Of a stretch of DNA of 64,000 nucleotides, positions 12,770 to 23,567 are shown piece by piece. A program made the position numbers and the translations under genes. This DNA comes from Xylaria sp. FL1777 (taxonomy: Eukaryota; Ascomycota; Sordariomycetes; Xylariales; Xylariaceae). The DNA is taken from NCBI GenBank assembly GCA_022578965.1, contig MU400569.1, positions 62,001 to 126,000 of the forward strand. The letters run 5' to 3'. The notes below the pieces were generated by a model that was given only the letters and a program-made list of their open reading frames with translations, searched no databases and had not been told where the DNA came from. Each line of letters starts with the position of its first letter. Position 1 is the stretch's first letter.

Positions 12770-13299
12770 GCAATCAATGCACCGTGCCCATCGGGCGACT
12801 GCGAATCTCAAGATGGCTTCGCAATCTGGCTTTACTAAACGCCTTTACATGGTATACCTATTATTTTCCTCGAGAGCTGCAGGGGGTTTCCTAATGATGC
12901 CAAGCTTTCTCAAAACCTACCGGCGTCGGATATGTTGTGAAGGTGTGTGTTGTATTCTCCGAGTCTATATTCATGCCTAGTATGGCTGAGTTACCCAGCC
13001 AAAAACGGTGCCAGTCCTGAGTACAATCAACTTTCACTATTGCACGGTAAATTTTCATGAAACATTGGGTGAATAAATGTAAGGTCATAATATGCTAATT
13101 AAGCTAAAATGATAGAGATGAAATTTAATTCGGGAATAAGTGCCTGTACCACGGTGAAGCAGTATTAGCAAAGCTGACCGCTGACAATCTAGATGAGTGC
13201 GACTGCAGCTGATGTGCTACAGAGAGCTATATCAGCTTCCCACTCTCATCGCACTGCGTTAGCTTTCCCTCATTACCATTCTTTCACTGCCATCGCCCT
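12770..13299. other. Intergenic region, no gene seen
   Basis: About 530 nt following the DUF4246 stop codon, moderately AT-rich. No open frame with family resemblance, and no RNA gene recognised. It presumably holds the 3' untranslated region and terminator of the DUF4246 gene. Confidence 0.45.
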
Positions 13300-14160
13300 A
13301 TGATGGCCTCCTCTCCTCTGTCCCCCTCGGGGTCAATCCCTAGCAATATCCAGCTCACCAGAACAGAGACTATCAACCACTTACTCTCAGATACTTTTTG
13401 TGAAGGCCTACAAGAAGCGCCCGCTAGCATCGAGAGACGATTCGCAGCACTGGAAATCTCTAGACTCTCTCAACTATGCTATTTAGTTCGCCCGCGAAGC
13501 ACTAGACTCTTAGAGCCTCCTAGTAGCCATGAAGATACACGAGACCTAGCAGATACATTTTATCTCCTATGCGCATACTGAGGCCCTTTTTTATAGCAGG
13601 CGCAGAATCAGCTGAGGAGTATATTGTCGCTATACAGACCGCAACAGACGCTACACATAGCAGCCCCTCCCATAACTAGTGCAGCGACTAGACGGGCGCA
13701 ATCTGAGAAGCAATGAAGGCCTAAGAATTACCATCACTTACCCACATCATGGTCAGGGTAAAGTTGTTAGACAATTTTCTGCACAACTCAAAAACTTAGC
13801 TCTCAAACTAGCCCTTTACGCTCGTTTTACCCTTAAAATGTCGTTAATAACCTTTATAACGCAATCAAGCTACTCAAGTCTACTCTTAAAGACCCCAAGG
13901 CAGGCGAAGATGTAATGCATATTTTCGCAATGCGCCTGTCCAATATGGCTTCGAGCGGATCTAGCATGGTGATTCAATTGTAGGTACCGATCGACTAGTC
14001 GCCCACGCTAGGCTTGCGCTTCCCGATGTTCCCAATAAGGATAAGGACTATATTGAGAGCTTATTTTCCAAAACAGAAGCCACATTAGAATTGATACAGG
14101 AGTGACCAACTCTGGACTTAATCTTTGAAGTGGTTAGCGACTCGAGTCTGAATGCGGAAG
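13300..14160 (+). pseudogene. Decayed, unidentified coding-like tract
   Basis: Coding-like peptide is visible on the + strand but is interrupted. A frame from 13300 stays open to 13581, then continues in the same frame past stops (for example the peptide QAQNQLRSILSLYRP). It later yields an amphipathic stretch, NAIKLLKSTLKDPKAGEDVM, around 13860. Near 13923-14105 the plausible coding frame shifts, giving RLALPDVPNKDKDYIESLF. I do not recognise the family. It may be the 5' portion of the HET-domain pseudogene that follows, or a separate dead gene. The stops and the frame change argue against a functional protein unless unusual introns exist. Confidence 0.35.
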
Positions 14161-15341
14161 TCGGACCGGCTCTAATTAGCAAGACGCATGTTCCCGCCGA
14201 GGTATACACCGCCCGTCCTCCTTGTCGGGATTCATCATGGGAGACATATTCTCCCTCTCCAGTTCTTCATTGACGCTGAGAAGTATACGCGCGAGCATTA
14301 TCGTGAGTGCTGCCACGAAAATTGGGCCGCTTTCCCTCATAATAAGTTGTCTTACCGCCACATCCTCAAAAGCTTATCCGCCATTCGTCAAATTAGCCAG
14401 ATGAGGGCCGAGCGAGCGAAAAACAATGAGCTAGCATTGTTCAATGCTGTGCTTGGGGGTGTCGACTTCAGGAATGCGACAGACCCAACAGACCAGGTGT
14501 ACGGACTACTAGGACTCGTCAGCGCATACGCGAAAGATGAATTACTACGACCAGACTATTCTCTCCCCATATCCAATGTCTACCCCTGTGCTTGTTATAA
14601 GATTATGTAAAGCTCAAAAGATCTGCGCCTTCTATCTAGGCAAAGTTCTGTTGACGATCTCCCGTATTAGTGCCACGACTTTGATGCAAGATCTCCATTC
14701 AATCCCAACCCTTGCTGCTGGGAGCTCTTCGACCCCTAGTGTGGCAAGGAGTTCAATTAAGAGCTTAGCCGCGATGCTAAGTTGCCCGTTTTTGGACCTC
14801 TCGCATTGAAACCTGAAGATGAGACTCCTAGACTCGGATGCCGCAGCGACTGCTGCAGCTGAGCCGCGATATGCCTTCATTGGAACCGCCTATGTCCGTG
14901 ACATCATGGACGACGAGGCCTATTCCTCAGACGACTTCTTTAGCAGCACTACGCTTGGCGAATACATCATGCAATAAACGGACTTGTGGGAGACGCACTT
15001 TGGATCTCCTTTTTACTCGGACGCGGATCTGCGCAGTCGAGTTTAGGTCAAACGGCATATGCGCTTAATTTCTACGATAATGACGATAAATATTAGGCAA
15101 CAGACACTAAGGCCGCTGACATTGATGCCGAACCTTTGCTTTTTGAGGCGGCAGGGAGTGGGACGAGTCATTCAAATCTACTCCCCTTCGTAGGGTGTTG
15201 ATTGACCGCTTGTTCGAGAATATACCTACGACATAGGAGAGATGGCAAAAGGATTGAGGAGGGAGTAGAAGCCAAGATGGAAAATCTCCAGGAGAAAAGG
15301 GAAGCAGTTAGGGAAGCCGCCGATGGTTCCGCGCCTAGGTG
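14161..15341 (+). pseudogene. Heterokaryon-incompatibility (HET) domain protein, pseudogene
   Basis: C-terminal half of a HET-domain protein, a family involved in fungal nonself recognition and programmed cell death. Diagnostic pieces: EKYTREHYREC..NWAAFPH and then ATDPTDQVYGLLGLVS (about 14479-14523) followed by LRPDYSLPISNVY. In the same frame after a stop at 14608 comes CHDFDARSPFNPNP; the codon before it is TAG (14668-14670), where the family often has Trp. Further in-frame stops lie at 14737-14739 and 14758-14760. A frameshift then leads to AFIGTAYVRDIMDDEA (about 14873), another typical HET C-terminal segment, and a further shift leads to RIEEGVEAKMENLQEKREAV ending at 15341. At least three of the stops are explicable as TGG-to-TAG or CAA/CAG-to-TAA/TAG changes. 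The gene is clearly broken. The N-terminal part of the HET domain was not found intact. Confidence 0.8.
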
Positions 15342-15765
15342 AAGAAGAGGGTAAGTTATCTTCTTAGTAACAATAGCACCGTCGAAGGCTTCAGAGATAT
15401 TATTATTTATATACTGCTCAAAGAGCTCGCCCTTCGGGGTTTTCCGTTAACACGATGTTTTCGAATCTTTGTCAGCAGGTACAACTTGTCCCTCAAGAAG
15501 ACTAAGACGATATGGCTATCCTCAGCAGATCACAGCACGTCGGTTTACTAGGGATCCCTCATACTTGGTACCATGTCCCTAAGTTCACTCCCTTCAGTCA
15601 TCATTATTATTCTCAAAGTAGCCAACGGGTATTAAGTTTCAATGTCAGCCGTTCATAAAAATTTACACATATTTGATACATTAGGGTACTATTATCTGTG
15701 ATCATTATCGGAAACCTCTTCCTACTTCTCAACATCCATCTAATAATACACATATGCGCAATCAA
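15342..15765. other. Intergenic region, no gene seen
   Basis: About 420 nt between the HET pseudogene and the 3' end of the oppositely oriented membrane protein gene. A 70-codon frame starting near 15339 lacks recognisable features, and I treat it as chance. Confidence 0.45.
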
Positions 15766-16709
15766 TCATTCGATTTTCGTAGCGCTTATACACTCGTCAC
15801 AAGCAGCGGTCCCAGGCTTGTGAGTGACGGTAGAGTTTAGCAACAGGCAGTTGGCGTAGTAATTGTCCGCCAAGTTAGTCCTGAAAACCACCGACCCGCA
15901 GCTTTCATTAAAAGACTTTCCACGCTGTTTCGAAGTATAAGTGTACCCAGAACACGCCTCCAGACAATCCGATAGTGAGTACGCAATTAGAGTGGTGATT
16001 TTACCCTGTGTTACTGGATTCCCGTTCCCGTCAGTGCGGCCCGCGCCGGGTTTAAACCCCACCTGCACCTTGCAGAGTGCCGAGAACCTCTCCCCCTGAC
16101 TTGTTACCTGCCAACCCTTCTGCAAAGTGTCGCAGTCGGCGCCGAGGGTGGACACGTTTTTGCTGGGCACGGCTTCATAGTTGATGATCTGACCGTTAGT
16201 AGTGGTCTGGAAGGCAGTTAAGCAAGTGGTCGAAGAGGCGGCGATCCGTGTCGATTGTGTCAGCGTCGCCGAGCCGTTTGTGCATTGGCTGTCCGCCGCG
16301 TACGAGTCATGTTAGTTCTTGATAGAGCCTCAGCGGTAAATGTCAACTTTACGCACCCGAGATCGGCGAAGGAAGCGTTTCGAGATAACCGAAGGTCCTT
16401 CTGGCAGCTGGATAGCGCCGACCCGAGACCGCCTCCCACCGCGGCCCCCACGATAATCGCAGTCACCGCAGCGGCCATGGGAGCGGTAAAGACCCATCTT
16501 CTATTGGCCCTTTTTTTTGCCTCCGGTGGCGGTAAATCGGATGCAACGCAACCTGGATTATCAAATTGTTCGTTTCTATTTTTAGTAGAAATATAGTAAG
16601 ATGTAATCTCTTCGCTTGCAATAGCTTCTGATAGTTGCGGAATGGAATGTCCGCCCTGATGCTGAGGGCCCGCCACTTCGAGGCCTGTAAAGATCGGCGT
16701 GGGTTCCAT
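15766..16709 (-). CDS. Single-pass membrane protein with cysteine-containing, PAN/Apple-like extracellular domain
   Basis: Predicted 291-residue protein. Exons in transcript order are 16709-16357 and 16288-15766. The 68-nt intron starts GTGCGT and carries a CTAAC branch-like site ahead of its ACAG acceptor, and skipping it would break the frame. Layout: a cytosolic N-terminus of about 75 residues ending in a basic patch (KKRANRR), one transmembrane helix (about 76-97, Ala/Gly/Val/Ile-rich), then an outer domain with several cysteines and N-glycosylation sites (NASF, NGSA, NVST, NESC, NSTV). The spacing DC..LQKGW...F..LC.VQVG...C..ACSGYTYT..R..SF.ESCGSVVF......NC.L resembles the PAN/Apple-like modules common in fungal surface proteins. 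Ligand and function are unknown; a cell-surface sensing or adhesion role is inference only. Confidence 0.72.
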
Positions 16710-19700
16710 GTCGTTACTAGAAACCCATGATGATGGACAAGCCTCGTCTGTGGTGTTGCGGTACTATCAATCCGAAATTGATACAGGTCGATGGACCGTG
16801 GAACGATCGACAGAATGAAAATGCTGTATTGAGAACTGAGAAACAAAAGACGAACCCTGCAAGAACTAGCGCGTATGAAAGAATCATATTATAAGTACGT
16901 GTTAATAAAACTATATAGTGATTCTCAGGTAGTCCTAGCTGAAGCCCCTGCGTTTGGATAGTAGAAGGTTGACCACGGGGGCGCCATCTTCAAATGAGGA
17001 TCTCGTTATTACGATGTTGTACTCTCGATGTACGTAAGACGGTTATTACCTGATTTAGGAAGCATCGCTGCGGGAACTGCATCCTAAAATGGATCTGTGT
17101 AACATTACATAGGACTTGTTGTTTTTAAGTGAAACTGTTCTAAGACCTCAAAGAGTCAAGCGTAAACAAGCCAGTAGAGGGTAGAGGGAGATAAGTTATT
17201 TACGCCAACACGCACGCCAAAGCCTAGGTTCTAAAGCCTCATTAGGAGCAGATCTAATTATCTCTAAGTACGCACTGAAAATAAAAAAAATGGTGACTTT
17301 GGTATCCCCATATAAAGTAATTGAGACAGATAACTAGTGTTGAGACAATGCTACCTAGAATAGAACCTGAATATGCCTATGCCATGCCGAATTCCGACAT
17401 AACTTGTGTAATACTGGGGTACTTAACAGGTTACGCAAGGCAATTATGAGCACTGCCCTATCAGGGCCATGATCGATAGCCAAGACTATGAGCACTAAGT
17501 TAGGATACCGTCTCGAAGACATTTTGCCACACGGAGTATTAATTGGTACAACCTAAACCGGCACCGGTGTGAAGAGGTTGCCTAGATATTCATCTATACG
17601 TTTTTACCAGCCTATGCCACCAGTGATTGAATAAGACCTTAAGCCGCTGCGCGCGTCGCCATTCCCCCCCAAATGGACTGAGTCCATGTTGAAAAAGCTC
17701 CGCCACACTTCCTTCTATATCAATAAACTACCATCGCTCTTCTTCGCGCCAGGATCTCGTGCAAGGTGATGGAATCGAAAAAGGAGCAACATTGAACACT
17801 CAGTACAAAGTGCTCTGCTAACGCACCATAACATTGCAGCGACAAAATACCCATCAGTTCTGCCTCCTCTACCCGACCGGCAAAACAGGCGGTCGAGTTA
17901 GGAGGCGTTGGTTGGATCTGGACGTTATAGTCCCGAGGGCAGATCGATTGGCGTGTATCGAACGGCAACACGTGTAGAAGTGTAACGGTAGGTAAATGAG
18001 CGTTACATTCAACTGAATTACTTAGTAAGTAAAATAGAAAGACTTTGTTATATATGAGCAAGATATTTACGTATACCCTTTGTAGCCCCTAGTCTAGTAC
18101 AGTACATGAAGTGATTTCTTTACCTACCTAGGTTCACTTTCAACATATAGTTATGAGCATCGCCGATGGTAAAACGGAGCGCCGGCATGCTACGGAGAGA
18201 GGGGGAACAACTGCAGGTTCTCTCTGCGTGTGACTGCAAGCCAGTCCATCCCATTGCTACTATATTTCCATCCTCCAATTTATCTGTCAACACTGAGTAA
18301 CCAGTCACCTCCCCATCCCCCATGGCATCCCTCGCCACATTTCCGACCTGGCCGCCGCTTGGCTGATTGTATAGTTAGGTCCCTTAATGCGGTAGGTCGG
18401 TTAACGAAGTAGTAGTGTGGTCTGTATACCTAAGAGGTCCAGGCCCCAAAATTAACCCTTAGCAATGGCCCATAATGCAAGCCAGTAATAATTGCCAGAC
18501 CGCCAACAGCCCTACTTAACGTTAACATACTGCGTAAGCTGGCACCCTAGACCTTAGGCATAGGCTAGGGCCTTATGTAGTGAGGTAGCTACACTACAGC
18601 GTAGTTACTTAGTTACCTAAGCATGATATGACCTCCACTTCAAGTTTACTGTCTATACCTTGTACGACGTTAGCGGCCCGATATACTATACTAGTATAGA
18701 TGCCGGGCCGCTAGACCGCATATGGTTTATTTTATTTGCATTGTAAGCGATTGCCAAGAATAGTGCCGCAAGTTAGTCTGGATAAGTAGGTTAATTGTAT
18801 GGGTTAGGTTAGTTAACAGGCCTAACGCTAATCCACATTAGGTAAGGAATTATTAAGTAAGAAGACTAAACTAACCCTAAAAATGCCGTATAAAAAATAA
18901 AAAGCTGGAAAATTAATTACAAGATTTGGAACTGATTGCAAAACGTCGGTTTTGGTTTTTTGTTGGGCTAATTATTTCCAAGCCAGGCAAAATGTTGTTT
19001 CGCATTTGGAGCTTGCTAGAGAAGCGAGATTGATAATTAGGTATAATATGAAGCGAATCACACCTGCGCGACCAGCCCAGCTTACTGTTCAAGACGCCTC
19101 CCCCAGTCTACCACACGAGCGGTAGTTCTTCCGCATGGCAACGTATACCATTTCCCGAAGGAATCCCTGTAAACCGGCTCCTTCGGATCCGCCTCCACGC
19201 TTCCTTCTGCGTGGACTTTGCATGTCGGGCTATTCCTTCAACGCTTATCTAGCAGTATAGCCTTCAACAGAGTTGTACTGAAGAAACGAAGAGGTCGTCA
19301 CGAACTGGAGCAAAGTTTGATGCAAATAACAAAACCTGGCAAAAGATACTGCGGACTTAACGGACAGTTAATACTAATTATCAAACATAGAAGTATAGAG
19401 CTGAGGAGGCGCCACGCGGCTCGGCTGCTTCGTTCTAAACATGTGCCTTGATCGCGAACAATCCAACCCTACTTCGAACAACCGCTTCGACGTGTATAGC
19501 CCCTCACAAACGTTAGTCCCCGGTCCCGACTTACATCTTCATGAGCGGCCCGGCAAGACGGATGCGGATAGAAGAGGGGAGCAAGGGTAGACGATGATGG
19601 TGGGAGGAAGGATAGGAGAGGAAGATCGTGCGTCCTTAATTCGAGGCTTCGTAGCCGGTGCCGGACAACACTCAATCGGGAAAAAGTCCCGGCTCGAACA

Positions 19701-20549
19701 ATGTATTTTTATCACACATATCAGATATGCTTGACGGGGGACATATCGTGGTATACTAGAACCAGACCTTGCACATCTGCTATAGCAGGGAGGTCCCGCT
19801 GGGTCGTACAGCTTTCAGCGGGGTGAAATAGACTACCTACCTACCTAGGTAGTATACTACACAGGTAGGTACTACTACTGCGGCGGCTGCTACTATTGGG
19901 GATTACTGATTGTTCAGTAATCAAAGCTAATATTGAATATTTGAAAAATCAGGTTGATCGCCATAACTGCATGAAAAGATTGAGAACATTGAGGACAACT
20001 GCCTCAGGTATTTAACCAAAAATAATATTATTCCTTGTAGTTAGACATTATTCTAATAACTAGTACCGTCTCCCACCAAGACTTAAACCGTAGGGGAAAA
20101 AAGAGACCACAAAACATAACTAAAGAGCTACTATTGAAGGCAGAGAGCCGCTCTAATCTCTAAGAACTCCTCAACATACTCCCTATGCGCCTCGTTCTCG
20201 TTCTCGTCTACCCCTAGGAATCCTGCCCTGTCTATTCTCCTAGCTTTCCATCTTTCCATCAAGTGTCATTGTCTTGCGGGGTCTTCACCCTAATAAACGC
20301 ACTAACAACAGGTATGATATCATGCGACGGCAGATACGGCAGATCCTGATGGAGGCGTACTTAGTTAGCGCATCCAGCCAGTCTCTGTGACGGCTCCATC
20401 ACGGCCCCGCTCCAGCCGAGTTGTACCTTAGCTATCAGCCTGTACTTTTCGTGCATTTCCCCCTGCACTCGGTTTTTTTCCCTTCTGATAACGCCACCGC
20501 TAGAGTGAGGTTTGCACTAAACATTGGAGCACACCACTAGATTGTTATT
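16710..20549. other. Long gene-poor region with decayed, repeat-like sequence
   Basis: Nearly 4 kb without a convincing gene, the largest gap in the gene-bearing compartment. The frame at 17720-18061 (minus; hydrophobic N-terminus, several cysteines) and others are too weak to call. The stretch includes the inverted repeat at 18671-18713, TACCTAGGTA-type motifs near 18121 and 19836, and an A+T-enriched patch around 18720-19060. It may contain old, eroded mobile-element sequence, but I could not identify one. Confidence 0.45.
18671..18713. repeat. Inverted repeat with nested palindrome (hairpin/cruciform-prone)
   Basis: The arms TAGCGGCCCG (18671-18680) and CGGGCCGCTA (18704-18713) are perfect reverse complements. 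The 23-nt loop contains a second perfect palindrome, TATACTAGTATA (18687-18698). It lies in the gene-poor stretch with no adjacent gene, so a terminator role is not indicated. It could be the tip of a small non-autonomous inverted-repeat element. Confidence 0.75.
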
Positions 20550-21359
20550 TCAGGGACCTCTTCTATACCATATGGCCACTGCAACGACCAGAAGCGCCAA
20601 ACCCCACGGCGCAACCTTTTTAGTTATTCTCCTGATTTTTTCCTTACGCCGCTGTGCCCGCGATTTCGTGTGCTTCCTCCTCACATTCAACTGTGGAAAA
20701 GGAACGTTGGGGACCTCCTTTCCGAGGAATGCACACAGCGGTTCCCATCCGTCACCCATCTTGTACTCGAGTCTCTTCTCAGGGGGGACCAGCTGCCTCA
20801 CCGTCTCATAGTACCTCTCATACGTCTCGCGCGCGTGGGCCTCGATTTCTTCGAGGTTCGTGGCTCTGAAGAACCCGAAGTGGACTTTCTTCATGGCATA
20901 ACCGGCGCGGACACCGTTGATGTGCCATTCTAGAAAGAGGCCGATGGGGACCCACGGAGAAGTGAACAGTGTGGTCAAGAGCTGTGATCTGAAACTCGGC
21001 CACCAGGACTCAAAGTCTCGCTGCACGACGACTACTTTGGCGTTTGGGTAGGCTTTTATGAGCTGGGGGACAAATGGTGAAGCTAAATCAGTAGCTATGT
21101 CGTATTGGGAGCCCCACAGATTATCCCAGTCTTTCCGTGTGTATGGCTGCCTCTGTGTCGCTCCCGGTATCGAGGGCCAAGTGGCTTCAGCTGCTCTCTC
21201 TATGAGAATCCATGGGTTGCCGCGAATGTCGTCGACGCCATGGTGGACTTTGTAGCCTAAAATTCTGTAGGCTTGGGCGAGAGAGGTTGTGCCCATACGG
21301 AACAGAGCGGCGTGGATAATCACCAGCTCTTGCTGGGAAGACTGGTCTTGGTGCTCCAT
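20550..21359 (-). CDS. Sulfotransferase-like P-loop protein with C-terminal membrane anchor
   Basis: Predicted 269-residue, intronless protein of the fungal Sulfotransfer_4-like group. Members keep a PAPS-binding-type P-loop but their reaction is mostly undefined. The N-terminus carries the modified 5'-PSB motif FRMGTTSLAQAYRILGY (about residues 20-36). Then come GNPW..IERAAEATWPSIPGA, DIATDLASPFVPQLIKAYPNAKVVVVQRD (3'-phosphate-binding-like strand and Arg), ESWWPSF, and a C-terminal GDGWEPLCAFLGKEVPNVPFP segment typical of this family. After a strongly basic stretch (KHTKSRAQRRKEKIRR) a hydrophobic helix (WGLALLVVAVAIWY) ends the protein, suggesting a tail anchor. The ATG at 21359 precedes the fold; ten upstream codons in frame start with TTG and are not needed. 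It is transcribed divergently from the gene at 22091. Confidence 0.85.
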   Translation of the reverse strand: MEHQDQSSQQELVIIHAALFRMGTTSLAQAYRILGYKVHHGVDDIRGNPWILIERAAEATWPSIPGATQRQPYTRKDWDNLWGSQYDIATDLASPFVPQLIKAYPNAKVVVVQRDFESWWPSFRSQLLTTLFTSPWVPIGLFLEWHINGVRAGYAMKKVHFGFFRATNLEEIEAHARETYERYYETVRQLVPPEKRLEYKMGDGWEPLCAFLGKEVPNVPFPQLNVRRKHTKSRAQRRKEKIRRITKKVAPWGLALLVVAVAIWYRRGP

Positions 21360-22090
21360 GATGGTATGTCGGTGTGTGAGATCCGACAAGGGTGTCTAGA
21401 GGCTTAGATGAGAGACAGTATTTAAGGTCGGGAGAGATTTAAGCATAAAAAGGCGCAGGATCTCACAAAGGGAAGCGAGGGGGCTGTGTCGGTTGTCGGG
21501 CTGCAACAAAATGCATCTAACCGTGTATTCACCAAACAGAAGGACCGTCAGGTGGCTTACGTAGTATGGGTTATGTACTTAGTAAACACTGGGACTGCAT
21601 GTCAGATATTGGTTTATGTACAGTCCTAAGAAGAGACCGAATAATGGACCGGTACCGCCAATCTTTTACCGCAGTGGTAAATCTCACATAAGACGAGCTG
21701 GGCCTTAACGGAGCAACCATGTGCTTACGGCACCTGCCTACGAGGTAGGCACGTTTTACACCCCTGTATGCGAGTCTGTAGGTCGCAGTGGGAGGATCGA
21801 GGAAATGCGACCTGATGGTAAGCTGTTACAAGGCCTCCCTGGGCAGGTTGTAGGGGAGGATCTAGGAAATGCGACGCTGTGATAAGCTGTTACAAGTCCT
21901 ACAGAAATAGTGTAGCGACGCTATTCACCTCTTCTGCGGACCTTTAATAAGCCTCTTCGCCGCTGTTCCGCCGCTGTGCCGCCGCCCTCTTCAAAGTGCC
22001 GTGCCTTTGATCCACAGCCATTCGAGTTGTTAACTACCGTGAACTCGAACTCCTCCTGTTCCGTGTTTTCTTCCTCTCGTCAAATCCACC
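21360..22090. promoter_or_regulatory. Shared intergenic region of two divergent genes
   Basis: 731 nt between the start codons of the sulfotransferase-like gene (leftward) and the rhodopsin-domain gene (rightward). It should therefore contain both promoters. The half nearer the rhodopsin-domain gene holds a tandem pair of roughly 42-bp repeats. A pyrimidine-rich stretch directly precedes the ATG at 22091, as is common in fungal promoters. Confidence 0.6.
21791..21896. repeat. Two direct copies of a ~42-bp motif, 64-bp spacing, upstream of gene at 22091
   Basis: Copy 1 (21791-21832) and copy 2 (21855-21896) share GGAGGATC-n-AGGAAATGCGAC, then after a few variable bases TAAGCTGTTACAAG, at identical internal spacing. 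They start 300 and 236 nt before the rhodopsin-domain start codon. Such a tandem pair could be a duplicated regulatory element or a simple recent duplication. Confidence 0.75.
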
Positions 22091-23567
22091 ATGTCATCCC
22101 CCTACGCCGGTTTATTTCCTCCAGGAACAGATCTATGTCAAGTGCCGAGTGGCAAGCCCCCGCCGGGGGAGATCCCGAACTTTAACGCCCAAGGCCTGAA
22201 GCCGGTGGTGGTCGCGCTCAGCGTTATTCTCACCACTATTGCGGTTGTCTTCGGCTTCGGTAGGCTTTTTGTCAGTATACGAAAACTGATATGGTCTGAT
22301 CGTAGGTTCTTTTTACCTTCTCCTATAAGATGCACAATGTCGATGTTGACGATGATTGTATTTTAGTTTTTGTCCTATTCGTTATTCTCCTGAATATCGG
22401 TTATACCGTTGTCTTAATCGTCTGTAAGTACCCTCCCGCTGTGACTAGACTGGTGTGATATACCTCGCCTGAACTGACAATTGTCACACCTAGATTCCCG
22501 ATATTTCCGACACTCCTGGGACTTGCCCCTTTGCTGGCTTGATGGCCGCTTCGAAGAGGTTAGATCTGGCTATACTCGTGCAGGCTTGCCGGGACTTACT
22601 AACACTTTGCGCAACTGAAGATATCTTACGTTTGGGAGAGTGTGTCCAACATCAGTCTATTCTTTTCGAAAACGGCCACCTTGCTGCTGTTTCGCCAAGT
22701 CTTCTCTGTATCCAGAACGACCAATATCGCCATCTGGATTGGTATTGCCTGGGACTTTATCCTTTACGCAACGAGTTTAATCCTCGTAACATACTGGGCA
22801 ACACCTCGCCCAGGCCAAAGTTGGGACATGTTCATCAATGGGTCCGGCAGCACGGCTCAGTACGTTATTTTCGTGGCGATTAGCCAGGGCGCAGCCAGTA
22901 TTATCCTCGACAGCTATATGTTCATCCTGCCACTGCCCATTATCGCTCGGTTGAACCTTTCACCCCAAAAGAAATTGAAGATAGGGGCCATCTTCTCAGT
23001 AGCCGCCTTGTAAGACAGACGTCCTTGAGTTGGCCATGATTGTCCCTCTGATCTGTCAAACTAACTCGCTTCTTTAGGGGCTTGGTCGCAAGCATTATAT
23101 CATTCGTTTACCGAGTATTAGAGCTCACAGAATCGGAATCATTATATTTTGGTAGCGTTGTGCTCCTAGCTAAGTATGAGTTCCACGTTTATAGTGTTTA
23201 TAAATGTCTATGTAGATGAGTACTAACCACCGGGCTTTTTAGTCTTGCTGAGATGGACATTGCCCTCATCGTCTGTTCTGCACCGGCATTTGCCGCCTTT
23301 ATGCGGCTCCATGTTCTCCAGTCACCGGCTTTCCTGTCTGCTCGAGCGTTGCTCGGCCGGAGCAAGGATACAATTAGCATGGAAGATGTTCCTAATCCTC
23401 ATAACAAGCCACGAACTGGTCGGGACACCGAGCGGCGTGCGGAGATGGAAAGGTTAAGAGGGCAAGATGGGATGAGTGACACATGGTTATTTGATAGCAG
23501 GGCTACTACATCAGATGTCGAGACTCAGACGAGGCGGCCCGACAGCCATGAGCGCGATGGCGAATGA
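22091..23567 (+). CDS. Seven-transmembrane fungal rhodopsin-domain (PTH11-like) membrane protein
   Basis: Predicted 380-residue integral membrane protein of the fungal rhodopsin-domain/PTH11-like group, candidate GPCR-type receptors with unknown ligands. Six exons join in frame: 22091-22301, 22367-22423, 22494-22558, 22621-23009, 23078-23173 and 23243-23567. The five introns are 62-70 nt, and several have ACTAAC branch sites. Features: short outer N-terminus with one Cys; helix 1 VVVALSVILTTIAVVFGF; helix 2 FVLFVILLNIGYTVVLIV; a W-D pair after helix 2; then SLFFSKTATLLLFRQVF, NIAIWIGIAWDFILYATSLIL, AISQGAASIILDSYMFILPLP, and helix 7 rebuilt across intron 5 (AEMDIALIVCSAPAF). The cytosolic tail is charged and rich in Arg/Glu/Ser/Thr. 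Without splicing, frames end within 60-120 codons, so the exon model rests on phase agreement and family topology. Confidence 0.82.

Noticed and set aside
17720..18061. Minus-strand 113-codon frame with signal-peptide-like start and several cysteines (possible small secreted protein)
   Set aside because: The hydrophobic start is weak, there is no recognisable cysteine pattern, and it lies in a decayed gene-poor region. Not enough to call a gene.
18900..19700. tRNA-like B-box sequences (for example around 19690 and 19085)
   Set aside because: No matching A box, acceptor-stem pairing or cloverleaf could be built around them.
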